This document shows, one piece after another, positions 25,423 to 33,963 of a stretch of DNA of 64,000 bases (position 1 is its first letter; each line of letters opens with the position of its first letter). Position numbers and translations under genes: made by a program. Under the pieces are notes generated by a model, which ran no database searches, was not told the origin of the DNA, and was given only the letters and a program-made list of their open reading frames with translations. The DNA is from Streptomyces gossypii (lineage in GTDB: Bacteria > Actinomycetota > Actinomycetes > Streptomycetales > Streptomycetaceae), in contig NZ_JAJAGO010000008.1 in the NCBI RefSeq assembly GCF_025165795.1, positions 124,001 through 188,000 of the forward strand. The letters run 5' to 3'.

Positions 25423-25686
25423 ATGGACTGGCGTCACAACGCCGTTTGCCGCGAGGAAGACCCCGAGCTCTTCTTCCCCATCGGCAACACAGGTCCCGCG
25501 CTGCTGCAGATCGAGGAAGCCAAGGCCGTCTGCCGCCGCTGCCCCGTCATGGAGCAGTGCCTGCAGTGGGCCCTGGAGTCCGGTCAGGACTCCGGTGTCT
25601 GGGGTGGCCTCAGCGAGGACGAGCGCCGCGCGATGAAGCGCCGCGCCGCCCGCAACCGAGCACGGAACAACGCCGCGACCGCCTGA
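25423..25686 (+). CDS. wblE: WhiB-family iron-sulfur regulator WblE
   Basis: The ATG at 25423, with GAGGAGAGG upstream, gives 87 residues. Four cysteines (VCREEDPE, then CRRCPVMEQC) are the [4Fe-4S] ligands. GVWGGLSEDERR is the invariant turn and RRAARNRAR the basic C-terminal DNA-binding tail. The sequence matches WblE of S. coelicolor closely. WblE homologues are linked to oxidative stress and morphological development, and regulate transcription with the major sigma factor. Confidence 0.95.
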   Translation: MDWRHNAVCREEDPELFFPIGNTGPALLQIEEAKAVCRRCPVMEQCLQWALESGQDSGVWGGLSEDERRAMKRRAARNRARNNAATA

Positions 25687-25767
25687 ACGGCGGCCACCCG
25701 GCCACCCGGCAGCTGTTATCCCGAGCCGCAGCGCGCAGTGCACTGATACGCACCGCACACGCATCAT

Positions 25768-25818
25768 CCTGAGCCCCGGACCGTGACTTCCATCGTCACC
25801 GTCCGGGGCTCAGGGCTT
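25768..25818 (+). terminator. Intrinsic terminator after wblE
   Basis: A 14-bp stem (25768-25781 / 25801-25814, CCTGAGCCCCGGAC and its complement) is followed by GCTTTT. The loop is long (19 bases). It lies between convergent genes and also covers the 3' end of the histidine kinase gene. Confidence 0.85.
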
Positions 25819-27300
25819 TTCCGCCGCGAGCGGCAGATCGAAGATCACCCGGGTGCCGCCCCCGGCAGCGAGCACCATGTCGAACGTGCCTCCCAACTCC
25901 CCCTCCACCAGCGTCCGTACGATCTGCAGCCCCAGGTTGCCGCCACGCCTCGGGTCGAAGCCCTCCGGCAGCCCCCGCCCGTCGTCCTGGACAGTCACCA
26001 GCAACCGGCTGCCGCTCGCCTCCCTGCCCGTACCACCGCCGCGCACCGCCCCCACCTCGACTCTGCCGTGCGTCCCTGGCAGGAAGGCGTGTTCCAGCGC
26101 GTTCTGCAGCACCTCGGTCAGCACCATGGCCAGCGGGGTGGCGACCTCGGCGTCGAGAATGCCGAAGCGTCCGGTGCGGCGGCCGGTCACCAAGTCCGGA
26201 GACATGTCCGTGACCATGGCGAGCACCCGGTCGGCGATCTCGTCGAACTGGACGCGCTCATCCAGGTTCTGGGAGAGCGTCTCGTGGACGATCGCGATCG
26301 AACCCACCCGGCGCACCGCCTCGTTGAGTGCTTCACGGCCACGGTCGGAGTCCATCCGGCGGGCCTGGAGACGCAGCAGCGCGGCGACCGTCTGCAGGTT
26401 GTTCTTCACCCGGTGGTGGATCTCCCGGATGGTGGCGTCCTTGGTGAGCAGCTCCCGCTCGCGGTGCCGTACCTCCGTGATGTCGCGCAGCAGTACGAGC
26501 GAGCCGATCCGGTTGCCCTTGGGCTGGAGCGGGATGGCGCGCAGCTGGACGACGCAGTCGTTGCCCTCGACCTCGGCCGCGCGCGGTGCCCAGCCGCTGG
26601 CGAGCTTGACCATCGCCTCGTCCACCGGGCCACGGGACGGGGCGAGTTCGGTGGTGGCCTCGCCGAGATGGAGCCCGACCAGGTCGGCGTTGAGGCCGAG
26701 ACGGTGGTAGGCGGAGAGCGCGTTGGGGCTCGCGTACTGCACGACACCCTCGGCGTCGAGCCGGATCAGGCCGTCCCCCACTCGGGGTGAGACATCCGTG
26801 TCGCCCGGCTGCCCGGGGAAGGGAAACGATCCGGCGGCGATCATCTGTGCCAGGTCGGAGGCGCTCTGGAGGTAGGTCAGCTCCAGGCGGCTCGGTGTCC
26901 GCACGGTGAGCAGGTTGGTGTTGCGCGCGATGACGCCGAGAATCCGGCCCTCCCGGCGCACCGGGATCGACTCGACCCGTACGGGGACCTCCTCGCGCCA
27001 CTCCGGGTCCCCCTCGCGCACGATCCGGCCCTCGTCCAGCGCGGCATCCAGCAGGGGCCTGCGGCCGCGCGGGACGAGGTGGCCGACCATGTCGTCCTGG
27101 TAGGACGTCGGGCCGGTGTTGGGGCGCATCTGGGCCACGGAGACATAGCGGGTGCCGTCGCGGGTCGGGACCCAGAGGACGAGGTCGGCGAAGGACAGGT
27201 CGGACAGCAGCTGCCATTCGGAGACCAGCAGGTGCAGCCACTTGAGATCGGGATCGCCGAGGGCCGTGTGCTGGCGTACGAGGTCGTTCATGGAGGGCAC
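25810..27300 (-). CDS. Sensor histidine kinase with GAF-like, PAS and HisKA_2/HATPase domains
   Basis: The GTG at 27300 gives 496 residues; an ATG at 27291 (MNDLVRQH) is an alternative. TAGGCT seven bases before the GTG suggests a leaderless mRNA. An N-terminal GAF-like region (residues 1-160) contains LSFADLVLWVPTRDGTRY. A PAS segment follows (GLIRLDAEGVVQYASPNALSAYHRLG). The histidine phosphotransfer motif is EIHHRVKNNLQTVAALLRLQARR, of the HWE/HisKA_2 type. The ATP-binding domain has LTEVLQNALEHAF and DDGRGLP. No membrane helix is seen, so the protein is cytoplasmic. There is no response regulator next to it. A DasR-like site lies upstream at 27358-27373. Confidence 0.9.
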   Translation of the reverse strand: MPSMNDLVRQHTALGDPDLKWLHLLVSEWQLLSDLSFADLVLWVPTRDGTRYVSVAQMRPNTGPTSYQDDMVGHLVPRGRRPLLDAALDEGRIVREGDPEWREEVPVRVESIPVRREGRILGVIARNTNLLTVRTPSRLELTYLQSASDLAQMIAAGSFPFPGQPGDTDVSPRVGDGLIRLDAEGVVQYASPNALSAYHRLGLNADLVGLHLGEATTELAPSRGPVDEAMVKLASGWAPRAAEVEGNDCVVQLRAIPLQPKGNRIGSLVLLRDITEVRHRERELLTKDATIREIHHRVKNNLQTVAALLRLQARRMDSDRGREALNEAVRRVGSIAIVHETLSQNLDERVQFDEIADRVLAMVTDMSPDLVTGRRTGRFGILDAEVATPLAMVLTEVLQNALEHAFLPGTHGRVEVGAVRGGGTGREASGSRLLVTVQDDGRGLPEGFDPRRGGNLGLQIVRTLVEGELGGTFDMVLAAGGGTRVIFDLPLAAEKP

Positions 27301-27357
27301 GCCGCCGAGCCTACCGGCGGCGGGCGGCACTGCCGCAGCGCGGCCATGGACAGGAGT

Positions 27358-27373
27358 AATGGTCTAGTCCACA
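27358..27373. promoter_or_regulatory. Candidate DasR operator (dre) upstream of histidine kinase gene
   Basis: AATGGTCTAGTCCACA matches the dre core TGGTCTAGACCA at all but one position. It lies about 60 bp upstream of the kinase start, in the position of a promoter operator. It is separate from the dre pair at dasA-dasR. Confidence 0.65.
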
Positions 27374-27618
27374 ATGGAGCGTGAAGTGAAGCACTGCCTC
27401 CGCTCCCCCCGCACAGGTGGGCGGAACGAGGCACCGGCGCTCTCTGCCCTGACCGCGCCGGGGCCTCCGGTGCCGATCCAGCTCCGGGCTGCGGTGCCGG
27501 ACGGGCTGAGGGTCCCGTCCCGGCGCCGCGGCCCGTAGTCGTCCACGGCCGTAGTCATCTGCGGCCCGTAGCCGCCAGCCCCGGCGCCGCAGCGCCACGC
27601 ACCATGCCGAACGCACGA

Positions 27619-27654
27619 CGGCGCGCCCCTCTCCGCAGGGAGAGCAGCGCGCCG
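27619..27654 (-). terminator. Hairpin after the das-linked operon
   Basis: An inverted repeat with CGGCGCGC / GCGCGCCG outer arms and TCTCC / GGAGA inner arms lies about 20 bp beyond the SIS gene stop. Confidence 0.7.
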
Positions 27655-27672
27655 TACGCCGTGCCGGTCAGG

Positions 27673-28746
27673 TCACTTCGTCTCCGTCACCTTGGCCAGC
27701 GCACGGGGCGCGTCCGGGTCCTGGCCGCGGGCGATGGTGACCTCGTAGGCCAGCATCTGCAGCGGGAGGATCTCCAGGATGGGCTGGACCTCCTCCGCCA
27801 CCCCCTCGGTCGGCAGCACGAAGCCCGCGGAGGCGGCCTCCACCTGCCGCTGCGGGCCGACGACGACCAGGTCCGCCCCTCGGTCCAGCAGCCTGTCGAG
27901 GACCGGCTGCAGCGCGTCTCCGCCCTTTCCGTCGGTGACCACGGCGATCACCGGGGAAATGTTGTCCACCATCGCCAGCGGACCGTGCAGCAGGTCCGCG
28001 CCGGAGTAGGACAGGGCGGGGATGTAGCTGGTCTCCATCAGTTTCAGCGCGGCCTCCTTGGCGGTCGGGTAGCCGTAGCCGCGCGAGGTGATCACCATGC
28101 GTTCCGCGAAGCGGTAGCGGCCCGCGAGTGCCTTGACCTCGTCCTGCCGGGCCAGCACCGCCTCGGCCAGCTCCGGCAGCGCCTTCGCCGTCTCCGAGCC
28201 GTCGCCGCCCCGCATGCCCTCGACGAACAGGTAGAGGGCCAGCAGCTCGGCCGTGTACGTCTTCGTCGCCGGGAGGGCCTTCTCCGGGCCCGCCAGCACG
28301 TCGATGTGGAACTCGCTGACGGCCGCGAGCGGCGAGTCGGCGTTGTTGGTCACCGCGAGCGTGACGGCACCGGCCTCGCGGGCCGCCTTGGTGGAGGCGA
28401 CCAGGTCCGGGGAACCGCCCGACTGGCTGACGGTGATCACCAGGCAGTCGGTCAGATCGGCCTTCGCCTCGTAGGCGGTGGTGGTGGACATGGAGGTGAG
28501 TCCGCAGGGCTTGCCCAGCAGCACTTCGAGGAGGTACTTGGCGTAGAGCGCCGCGTTGTCGGACGTACCGCGTGCGGTAAGCAGTACGAAGCGCGGGTTC
28601 CTGGCAGCGATGCGTTCGGCGGTCTCGCGGATCGCCGGGGCGCCTTCCTCGAGAATGCGCCGCAGCACCGCGGGCTGCTCGGCCATCTCACCGGACATGA
28701 TCCGTCCCGGCACGCGGGACTGCTGGGACGGAGTCGGTGCGGACAT
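27673..28746 (-). CDS. SIS-domain protein, glucosamine-6-phosphate deaminase/isomerase-like
   Basis: The ATG at 28746, with GGAGG upstream, gives 357 residues. Two SIS domains can be seen: FVLLTARGTSDNAALYAKYLLE, then VSQSGGSPDLVASTKAAREAG, and later SRGYGYPTAKEAALKLMETSYIPA. It resembles the isomerase half of GlmS (NagB-II type), lacking the glutamine amidotransferase domain. It would process aminosugar phosphates derived from chito-oligosaccharides (inference). It is the last gene of the leftward dasB-dasC-hexosaminidase-SIS run. Confidence 0.87.
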   Translation of the reverse strand: MSAPTPSQQSRVPGRIMSGEMAEQPAVLRRILEEGAPAIRETAERIAARNPRFVLLTARGTSDNAALYAKYLLEVLLGKPCGLTSMSTTTAYEAKADLTDCLVITVSQSGGSPDLVASTKAAREAGAVTLAVTNNADSPLAAVSEFHIDVLAGPEKALPATKTYTAELLALYLFVEGMRGGDGSETAKALPELAEAVLARQDEVKALAGRYRFAERMVITSRGYGYPTAKEAALKLMETSYIPALSYSGADLLHGPLAMVDNISPVIAVVTDGKGGDALQPVLDRLLDRGADLVVVGPQRQVEAASAGFVLPTEGVAEEVQPILEILPLQMLAYEVTIARGQDPDAPRALAKVTETK

Positions 28747-28790
28747 GCGGGGTGCCTCCAGGTGGCTGTGTGCTGTGCGAACCGAGGGGG

Positions 28791-30359
28791 TCAGCTGCCG
28801 GCCCCCTTGCCGGTGATGACCTCCGCGGCGGCGCGACCGCAGACGCGGGCGGCGCCATGTGTGGCGATGTGCAGCGCCCCGGCCGGCGGCGCCTGCGGCA
28901 GCCCCATCTCGACCACGACCGTGTCGGGCCGTACGGCGAGCAGGGCGTCCAGTGCGCCGGCCATCCAGGGATGCCGGTGGACGTCGCGTACTACGGCGAC
29001 GATCCTACGGTCCGCCGCCGCGGCGAGCACATTTGCGAGCAAGCCGGACGCGTCCGCGCCGCTCGTGTCCTCGGGGGCGTAGGTGGCGGTGGTGGTGCCG
29101 GGAAGGAAACGTTCCAGCTCCGCAGCGGGTCCCCAGGGCGTCTCGCTGCCCACGGCGATGTTGGCCAGCGGGGTGAAGGCTGCCACGAAGGGCGGCGAGG
29201 TCAGCGGTTCGTAGCCGTCCGAGCCGGTCACACGAAGCGCGCGGCGGGCCGCGCGCAGTCCCACATCCGTGCCCGCCCGGCTGTGGGACGAAGGAGCGGG
29301 CGCGCTCCCCTCCTGCTGTCGCGGCGCGCCCGCGCCCTCCGTCCAGTGCGCCAGTTCGCGCACCCGTGCTGCGGCGTCGGCGAGCCTGTCCCGCAGTAGC
29401 TCGCCGTCGCGGACGGCCCTCACCAGCGCGTCACGCAGCCGCAGCACGGTGTCCTCGTCGGCCAGCCCTCCGCCGACGCAGATCGCGTCGGCCCCCGCTG
29501 CGAGGGCGAGCACGCTGCCGCGCTCAAGGCCGTAGGTGGCGGAGATGGCTTCCATCTCCATGCCGTCGGTGACGATAAGGCCCTGGTGGCCGAGGCCGCC
29601 CTGGCTCCGCGGTGCCCGCAGCAGGCCGGTCAGCGCGGCGGCGCTCAGAGTGCCGGGCAGCGCCTCGTCCAGCGCGGGCAGCAGGATGTGGGCGCTCATC
29701 ACGCACTTGCTGCCCGCCTCCACCGCGGCGCGGAAGGGCACCATCTCGCGGTCGTTGAGGGTGCCGAGGTCCACGTCGATGCGGGGCAGCGCGTGGTGGG
29801 AGTCGACCGCGGTGTCCCCGTGTCCGGGGAAGTGCTTGACGCAGGCGGCCACGCCCGCGGACTGCATCCCCTCCACGTAGGCGACGGTGTGCCGTGCGAC
29901 CAGCTTCGGGTCACCGCCGAAGGCACGCACGCCGATCACCGGGTTGTCCGGGTTGGAGTTGACGTCGGCCGACGGCGCCCAGTTGAGGTTGACCCCGCAG
30001 GCGGCGAGCCGCAGGCCCAGCGCGTGGGCGACGTCCCGGGTCAGCTCCGGGTCGTCGACGGCGCCGAGCGCGAGGTTGCCGGGGTAGGAGGAGCCCGTAC
30101 GTGCCTCGAGCCGGGTGACGTCGCCGCCCTCCTCGTCGATGGCGACCAGCACCCCGGGCCGCGCCTCGCGCAGCTGGGCCGTGAGCGCGGCGAGCTGCTC
30201 GGCGGATTCGATGTTGCGTCCGAACAGCCCGACGGAACCGAGCCCTTCACGGAGCTGCCGGAGCAGCCAGCCGGGCGCGGTGGTGCCGGTGAATCCGGGC
30301 TGGAGGACGGCGAGCGCATCCCGTGTGACGGTGGTGGGCTCACTGGCGAGGGTCGTCAT
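28791..30359 (-). CDS. Glycoside hydrolase family 3, beta-N-acetylhexosaminidase (NagZ-like)
   Basis: The ATG at 30359 (522 residues) has GAAGGG about ten bases upstream; an ATG at 30368 is too close to it. The GH3 barrel carries LVAIDEEGGDVTRLEARTG and the catalytic loop VKHFPGHGDTAVDSHHALP, typical of NagZ. The aspartate nucleophile is likely in LIVTDGMEMEAI. No secretion signal is present, so it should act in the cytoplasm on imported (GlcNAc)2 and release GlcNAc. The C-terminal 200 residues are an extra domain absent from E. coli NagZ. It lies just downstream of dasC. Confidence 0.9.
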   Translation of the reverse strand: MTTLASEPTTVTRDALAVLQPGFTGTTAPGWLLRQLREGLGSVGLFGRNIESAEQLAALTAQLREARPGVLVAIDEEGGDVTRLEARTGSSYPGNLALGAVDDPELTRDVAHALGLRLAACGVNLNWAPSADVNSNPDNPVIGVRAFGGDPKLVARHTVAYVEGMQSAGVAACVKHFPGHGDTAVDSHHALPRIDVDLGTLNDREMVPFRAAVEAGSKCVMSAHILLPALDEALPGTLSAAALTGLLRAPRSQGGLGHQGLIVTDGMEMEAISATYGLERGSVLALAAGADAICVGGGLADEDTVLRLRDALVRAVRDGELLRDRLADAAARVRELAHWTEGAGAPRQQEGSAPAPSSHSRAGTDVGLRAARRALRVTGSDGYEPLTSPPFVAAFTPLANIAVGSETPWGPAAELERFLPGTTTATYAPEDTSGADASGLLANVLAAAADRRIVAVVRDVHRHPWMAGALDALLAVRPDTVVVEMGLPQAPPAGALHIATHGAARVCGRAAAEVITGKGAGS

Positions 30360-30379
30360 GGCGGTCATTCCCTTCGGGG

Positions 30380-31294
30380 TCAACCCTTCACCGCGCCGGC
30401 GCTCAGACCACTGACGGCACGTCGCTGGAGGAAGAGGAAAAGCAGGAGCACGGGGACGGCGAACAAGGACGAGGCTGCCATCGTGGCACCCCAGTCGTTG
30501 CCGAAGGCGGTCTGGAACTGGGTGAGCCACAGCGGCAGGGTGTATGCCTCGGAGTCCTTGTTCAGGACCAGCACCATGGCGAACTCGTTCCAGGCGGTGA
30601 TGAACCCGAAGAGCGAGGTGGACATCAGACCGGGGGCGAGCAGCGGGAAGATGACGCGGAAGAACGCCTGGGTCCGGCTGCAGCCGTCGATCATGGCGGC
30701 CTCCTCCAGCTCCTTGGGCACCGCGGCGATGAACCCGCGCAGCGTCCAGATGGTGAAGGGGAGGACCATCACGAAGTAGATCAGCGTCAGGAAGCCGATG
30801 CTGTTGAGCATCTCGGCGTCCCGCGCGATCAGGTACATCACGATGACCATGACTTCCCAGGGCGCCATCTGGGCCATCATCACCGCGAGCACCAGCCCCT
30901 TGCGGCCCTTGAACTTCATCCGCACGATGGCGAAGGCCGCGGCGAGCGACACGAGGAGGGCGAGTACCACGGCGCCGATCGTGACGGTCAGACTGTTGCG
31001 GACGTACGTCCAGAACATGTCGACGCCGGTGGCACTGCCGTAGTGCTCGAACGTCGGGGTGAAGAGGAAGGTCGGGTCCTTGGTGAGGATCTCGGAGGCC
31101 GGCTTGAAGGATGTGGAGAACATCCAGTAGACGGGGAAGAGGAACAACGGCACCAGGAGGAGCGCGACGACGTTGGGCCAGACCTTGCCCATCGTCTTGC
31201 GGCGCCTGGCCTTCACGGCCGCCTTGTCGACCTTGCCGACCCTGTCTGCCTTGTCTGCCTTGTCTGCCTTGTCGGCGAGAACGGTGTTACTCAC
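30380..31294 (-). CDS. dasC: Chitobiose ABC transporter permease DasC
   Basis: The ATG at 31294 overlaps the dasB stop (ATGA). The 304 residues include six predicted membrane helices and the EAA loop ELEEAAMIDGCSRTQAFFRVIFPLLAPG. The N-terminus has a Lys/Asp-rich KADKADKAD tract of tandem repeats. DasC homologues with DasB import N,N'-diacetylchitobiose. No ATPase gene is present; in Streptomyces the shared MsiK ATPase energises this transporter. Confidence 0.92.
   Translation of the reverse strand: MSNTVLADKADKADKADRVGKVDKAAVKARRRKTMGKVWPNVVALLLVPLFLFPVYWMFSTSFKPASEILTKDPTFLFTPTFEHYGSATGVDMFWTYVRNSLTVTIGAVVLALLVSLAAAFAIVRMKFKGRKGLVLAVMMAQMAPWEVMVIVMYLIARDAEMLNSIGFLTLIYFVMVLPFTIWTLRGFIAAVPKELEEAAMIDGCSRTQAFFRVIFPLLAPGLMSTSLFGFITAWNEFAMVLVLNKDSEAYTLPLWLTQFQTAFGNDWGATMAASSLFAVPVLLLFLFLQRRAVSGLSAGAVKG
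31238..31276. repeat. dasC: 9-bp tandem repeat in dasC N-terminus
   Basis: About four copies of a 9-bp unit (TGTCTGCCT on the plus strand) encode the repeated Asp-Lys-Ala stretch after the DasC start. Since the unit is in frame, copy-number changes alter the tail without breaking the gene. Confidence 0.85.
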
Positions 31295-32280
31295 TGCTCC
31301 TCCTCCTGCTTGAGCATCAGGCGGAAGTAGAAGGACATCGCGATCAGCAGGATCAGGATCGTCAGTACGGACGCGGCGGCGGCCGTGCCGAAGCTCATCT
31401 GGGACATGCCCTCGACATAGGCGAAGACCGGCAGGGTCTCGGAGGCCCGGTCGGGGCCGCCGCCGTTGAGGGCGACGATCTGGGCGAAGGCCTTGAAGAC
31501 CCAGATGATCTCCAGGAACGTGGTGATCAGGAAGAACGGCTTCATCATCGGCAGGACCACGGAGCGGAAGAGCCGCCAGTTGGAGGCGCCGTCCATGCGG
31601 GCGGCCTCGTACAGTTCACCGCTGATCGTGGTCAGTCCGGCGTAGAGGTTCAGCGACACGAAGGGCACCGAGGCCCAGACGATCAGCAGGGTCACGATGG
31701 CGAGGGTGGAGAAGCCCGACTCGAACCAGTTGTGCTGCTCGTAGCCTTCGAAGCCCAGTTCCCGCATCACCCAGTTCATGACGCCGAACTGCGTGTCGAA
31801 CAGCCAGCGGAACACCGTGGCGGAGGCGACGATGGGCATTGCCCAGGCCATCACCAGGGACAGCGACAGGACCAGCCGCATCTTCTTGCCGAGCCGGTTC
31901 AGCAGCAGGCCGATCAGAGTGCCGATCACCATGATCAGCGCCACGTTGACGGCCATGAACACGAAGGTACGGACGACGACGGTCCAGAAGTTGTCGTTCG
32001 TCAGCAGGTCCGTGTAGTTGCTGAATCCGGTCCATACGGTCGTCCGGGAGATCATCTCCGTACGGCCGAGCTGCTGGAGGGAGATGATGACGTTCCGGAC
32101 CAGCGGGTAGCCCAGGAAGACCAGCAGAGAGAGGACCGCCGGAGCGATCAGCACGTACGGCAGCCAGTTGACGGGGCGCGTGGGCTTGCCGCGGACTCCC
32201 TGACCGGGTTTCCCGGACGCGGGTCCGCCGGGTGGCGGCTCCTTGGCGACCGGAGCCGCTCCCTGGGTGTGCACGGTCAT
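31291..32280 (-). CDS. dasB: Chitobiose ABC transporter permease DasB
   Basis: The ATG at 32280 gives 329 residues with six predicted membrane helices. The MalF-like EAA loop is GELYEAARMDGASNWRLFRSVVLPMMKP. It follows dasA after a 154 bp gap with a hairpin and a G-rich tract. It is translationally coupled to dasC. Confidence 0.92.
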   Translation of the reverse strand: MTVHTQGAAPVAKEPPPGGPASGKPGQGVRGKPTRPVNWLPYVLIAPAVLSLLVFLGYPLVRNVIISLQQLGRTEMISRTTVWTGFSNYTDLLTNDNFWTVVVRTFVFMAVNVALIMVIGTLIGLLLNRLGKKMRLVLSLSLVMAWAMPIVASATVFRWLFDTQFGVMNWVMRELGFEGYEQHNWFESGFSTLAIVTLLIVWASVPFVSLNLYAGLTTISGELYEAARMDGASNWRLFRSVVLPMMKPFFLITTFLEIIWVFKAFAQIVALNGGGPDRASETLPVFAYVEGMSQMSFGTAAAASVLTILILLIAMSFYFRLMLKQEEEQ

Positions 32281-32360
32281 TTTCTACTTCCTCGGGGTGA
32301 GGGCCGGGGACGAGGGCAGGGCGGGGCGGGGGCGGCCCGCCCCGGCGCGGCGGGGCGCCC

Positions 32361-32395
32361 GGGGGGGGGGGGCGGGGGCGGTGGGGTGGGGGGGG
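32361..32395 (+). other. G-quadruplex-capable G-tract between dasA and dasB
   Basis: Runs of 12, 5, 4 and 8 G are separated by loops of C, CGGT and T. This meets the canonical G-quadruplex pattern on the plus strand, which is the template strand for dasAB transcription. The hairpin at 32394-32426 abuts it. A 12-base homopolymer also invites slippage or sequencing error. Confidence 0.75.
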
Positions 32396-32426
32396 CGCCT
32401 CCGGCAGCCGCGCTGCCGGAGGCGCC
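32394..32426. terminator. Strong hairpin after dasA
   Basis: A perfect 14-bp stem (32394-32407 and 32413-32426) with loop CCGCG lies 9 bp past the dasA stop. It is placed to stop or stabilise dasA mRNA and could favour a higher level of dasA than of the downstream dasBC. Confidence 0.85.
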
Positions 32427-32434
32427 CCGTGGGT

Positions 32435-33706
32435 TCAGCTCTTGTTGACGCGCTCGGTGATGACCTTGTCGGCGTCCTCGCCGGCGTCCGAGGGGCTCGT
32501 GCCCTTGAGGACCTTGGTCATGTACTCCTTGATCGGGTTGGGGTCCGCCTCGACGTTCGCCCAGCCCGGAGTGATCGGCGTGATGTGCCCGGACTCCGCC
32601 GACTCGACCATGGCCTCCGCGAAGGAGCCCTTGGCGGGAGTGACCTGCGCGGCCGGGCTGTTGGGCAGCAGAGCGCCCTCGGTGGCCTCGGCGTACTTCT
32701 TCATCCACTTCTGCGAAGTGGCCATCTTCAGCCACTCCTTGGCGAGGTCCTTGTTCTGCGAGCGCTCCGAGACCGCGAGGTTGGAGCCGCCCAGGAAGAC
32801 GCTGCCCGGCTTCTCAGCCGTCTTGCCGGGAATGGGGAAGTAACCGAAGTCGGCCTTGTCGCCTGCCTTCTCGATGGCCTCGATGGCGCCGCCGGCCTCC
32901 CAGCCCAGACCGATCCAGGAGGCGACATCACCCTTGGGCACGACCTCCGTGGACTGCTGCGGGGTGGCCTCGTCGGCGTCCTTGGGGCCGGTGGAGAAGG
33001 ACTGGAGCTCCTTGTAGAAGTTCATCGCCTTCTCGGCCTCGGGGCTGGCCAGCGCGCCCTTCCACTTGTCGCCGTCCTCGACCGCGAGGTCACCGCCCTC
33101 GTCCCACAGGAGGCCCGCGTAGACGTACCAGCTCTGGCCCGGCAGGTAGATGGGCTGCTTGTCGCCCTTCTTCTTGAGCTTCTCGAGACCGGCGATCCAC
33201 TCCTCGCGGGTGGTCGGCGGCTTCACGTCCGCGTCCGCGTAGGCCTTCTTGTCGTAGACGACGACACGGCTCGCCGCGTACCAGGGGGCGCTGTAGAGCT
33301 TCTCGTCAAGTTCGGTGGAGGGCAGCATGCCCTTGTTCCACTTGTCGTAGCCGAGTTCGCTCTTCATGTCGGTCAGGTCGGCGAGGCCGCCGGTGACCGC
33401 GTAGCCCGCGGTCTGCGTGTTACCGAGCTCGATCACATCCGGCGGGGAGTCCTCGGAGAGCGCGGTCGTGATCTTCTCCTGAATACCGTTCCACTGCTGT
33501 ACCTTGATCTCGACCTTGACGCCCTTGTTCTTGGCCTCGAACTCCTTGTTGAGTTCCTTGGCCCAGGCATCGGGGGCCGATCCGTCCATGGCCCAGATCG
33601 TCAGCGTCTTGTCGCCGCCGTCGCCGCTGTCGCTGTCCGAACCACAGGCTGTGATACCGGCCACCATCGCTGCGGCTCCCACTGCCGCTATGAGTTTGCG
33701 CTTCAC
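32435..33706 (-). CDS. dasA: Chitobiose-binding lipoprotein DasA
   Basis: The GTG at 33706 follows GAGGAGG and gives 423 residues. The signal KRKLIAAVGAAAMVAGITACG has a lipobox (AGITACG) before a Ser/Asp/Gly linker. The body is a family 1 extracellular solute-binding fold, with TLTIWAMDGSAPDAWAKELN and GYFPIPGKTAEKPGSVFLGGSNLAV. DasA homologues bind N,N'-diacetylchitobiose at the cell surface. It is the first gene of the das operon and is controlled by DasR. Confidence 0.94.
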   Translation of the reverse strand: MKRKLIAAVGAAAMVAGITACGSDSDSGDGGDKTLTIWAMDGSAPDAWAKELNKEFEAKNKGVKVEIKVQQWNGIQEKITTALSEDSPPDVIELGNTQTAGYAVTGGLADLTDMKSELGYDKWNKGMLPSTELDEKLYSAPWYAASRVVVYDKKAYADADVKPPTTREEWIAGLEKLKKKGDKQPIYLPGQSWYVYAGLLWDEGGDLAVEDGDKWKGALASPEAEKAMNFYKELQSFSTGPKDADEATPQQSTEVVPKGDVASWIGLGWEAGGAIEAIEKAGDKADFGYFPIPGKTAEKPGSVFLGGSNLAVSERSQNKDLAKEWLKMATSQKWMKKYAEATEGALLPNSPAAQVTPAKGSFAEAMVESAESGHITPITPGWANVEADPNPIKEYMTKVLKGTSPSDAGEDADKVITERVNKS

Positions 33707-33800
33707 GCCATCCTCCTCAGGGACACCCAGAAACCCCCCGCCCACCGAGATGACAGAAGACATATGCCGCGTACTGCCCGTGGGTTTGGGTTCGGTCTTT

Positions 33801-33816
33801 AATGGTTTAGACCAGT
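33801..33816. promoter_or_regulatory. DasR operator (dre) 1, dasA/dasR region
   Basis: AATGGTTTAGACCAGT is close to the dre consensus and includes the palindrome TGGTTTAGACCA. It lies about 95 bp upstream of the dasA start. Confidence 0.85.
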
Positions 33817-33824
33817 GCCCAGAG

Positions 33825-33840
33825 CTTGGCCTAGACCTAT
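33825..33840. promoter_or_regulatory. DasR operator (dre) 2, dasA/dasR region
   Basis: CTTGGCCTAGACCTAT keeps the CTAGACC core and is 24 bp from the first dre, near two helical turns. Both sites lie between the divergent dasA and dasR genes. Confidence 0.75.
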
Positions 33841-33963
33841 AGGGGTGTCAACGGTGTATAAAGCTCACAGTCGTTTCCGTTACCGGAACGACATCTGAGC
33901 TGGGACACCACCCTTGGCGGGGCCCGTGCCACGATGTGACCTGCTACGTACACGGAGGAGCCG

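Larger units (their letters stand above)
27301..27672. other. Region between histidine kinase and SIS gene
   Basis: This gap of 372 bp has a DasR-like site (27358-27373), a hairpin terminator (27619-27654) and otherwise only GC-rich sequence with no gene seen. Both flanking genes read left. Confidence 0.6.

Noticed and set aside
28253..28474. Plus-strand frame inside the SIS gene.
   Set aside because: Antisense shadow; the minus-strand frame has clear SIS domains.
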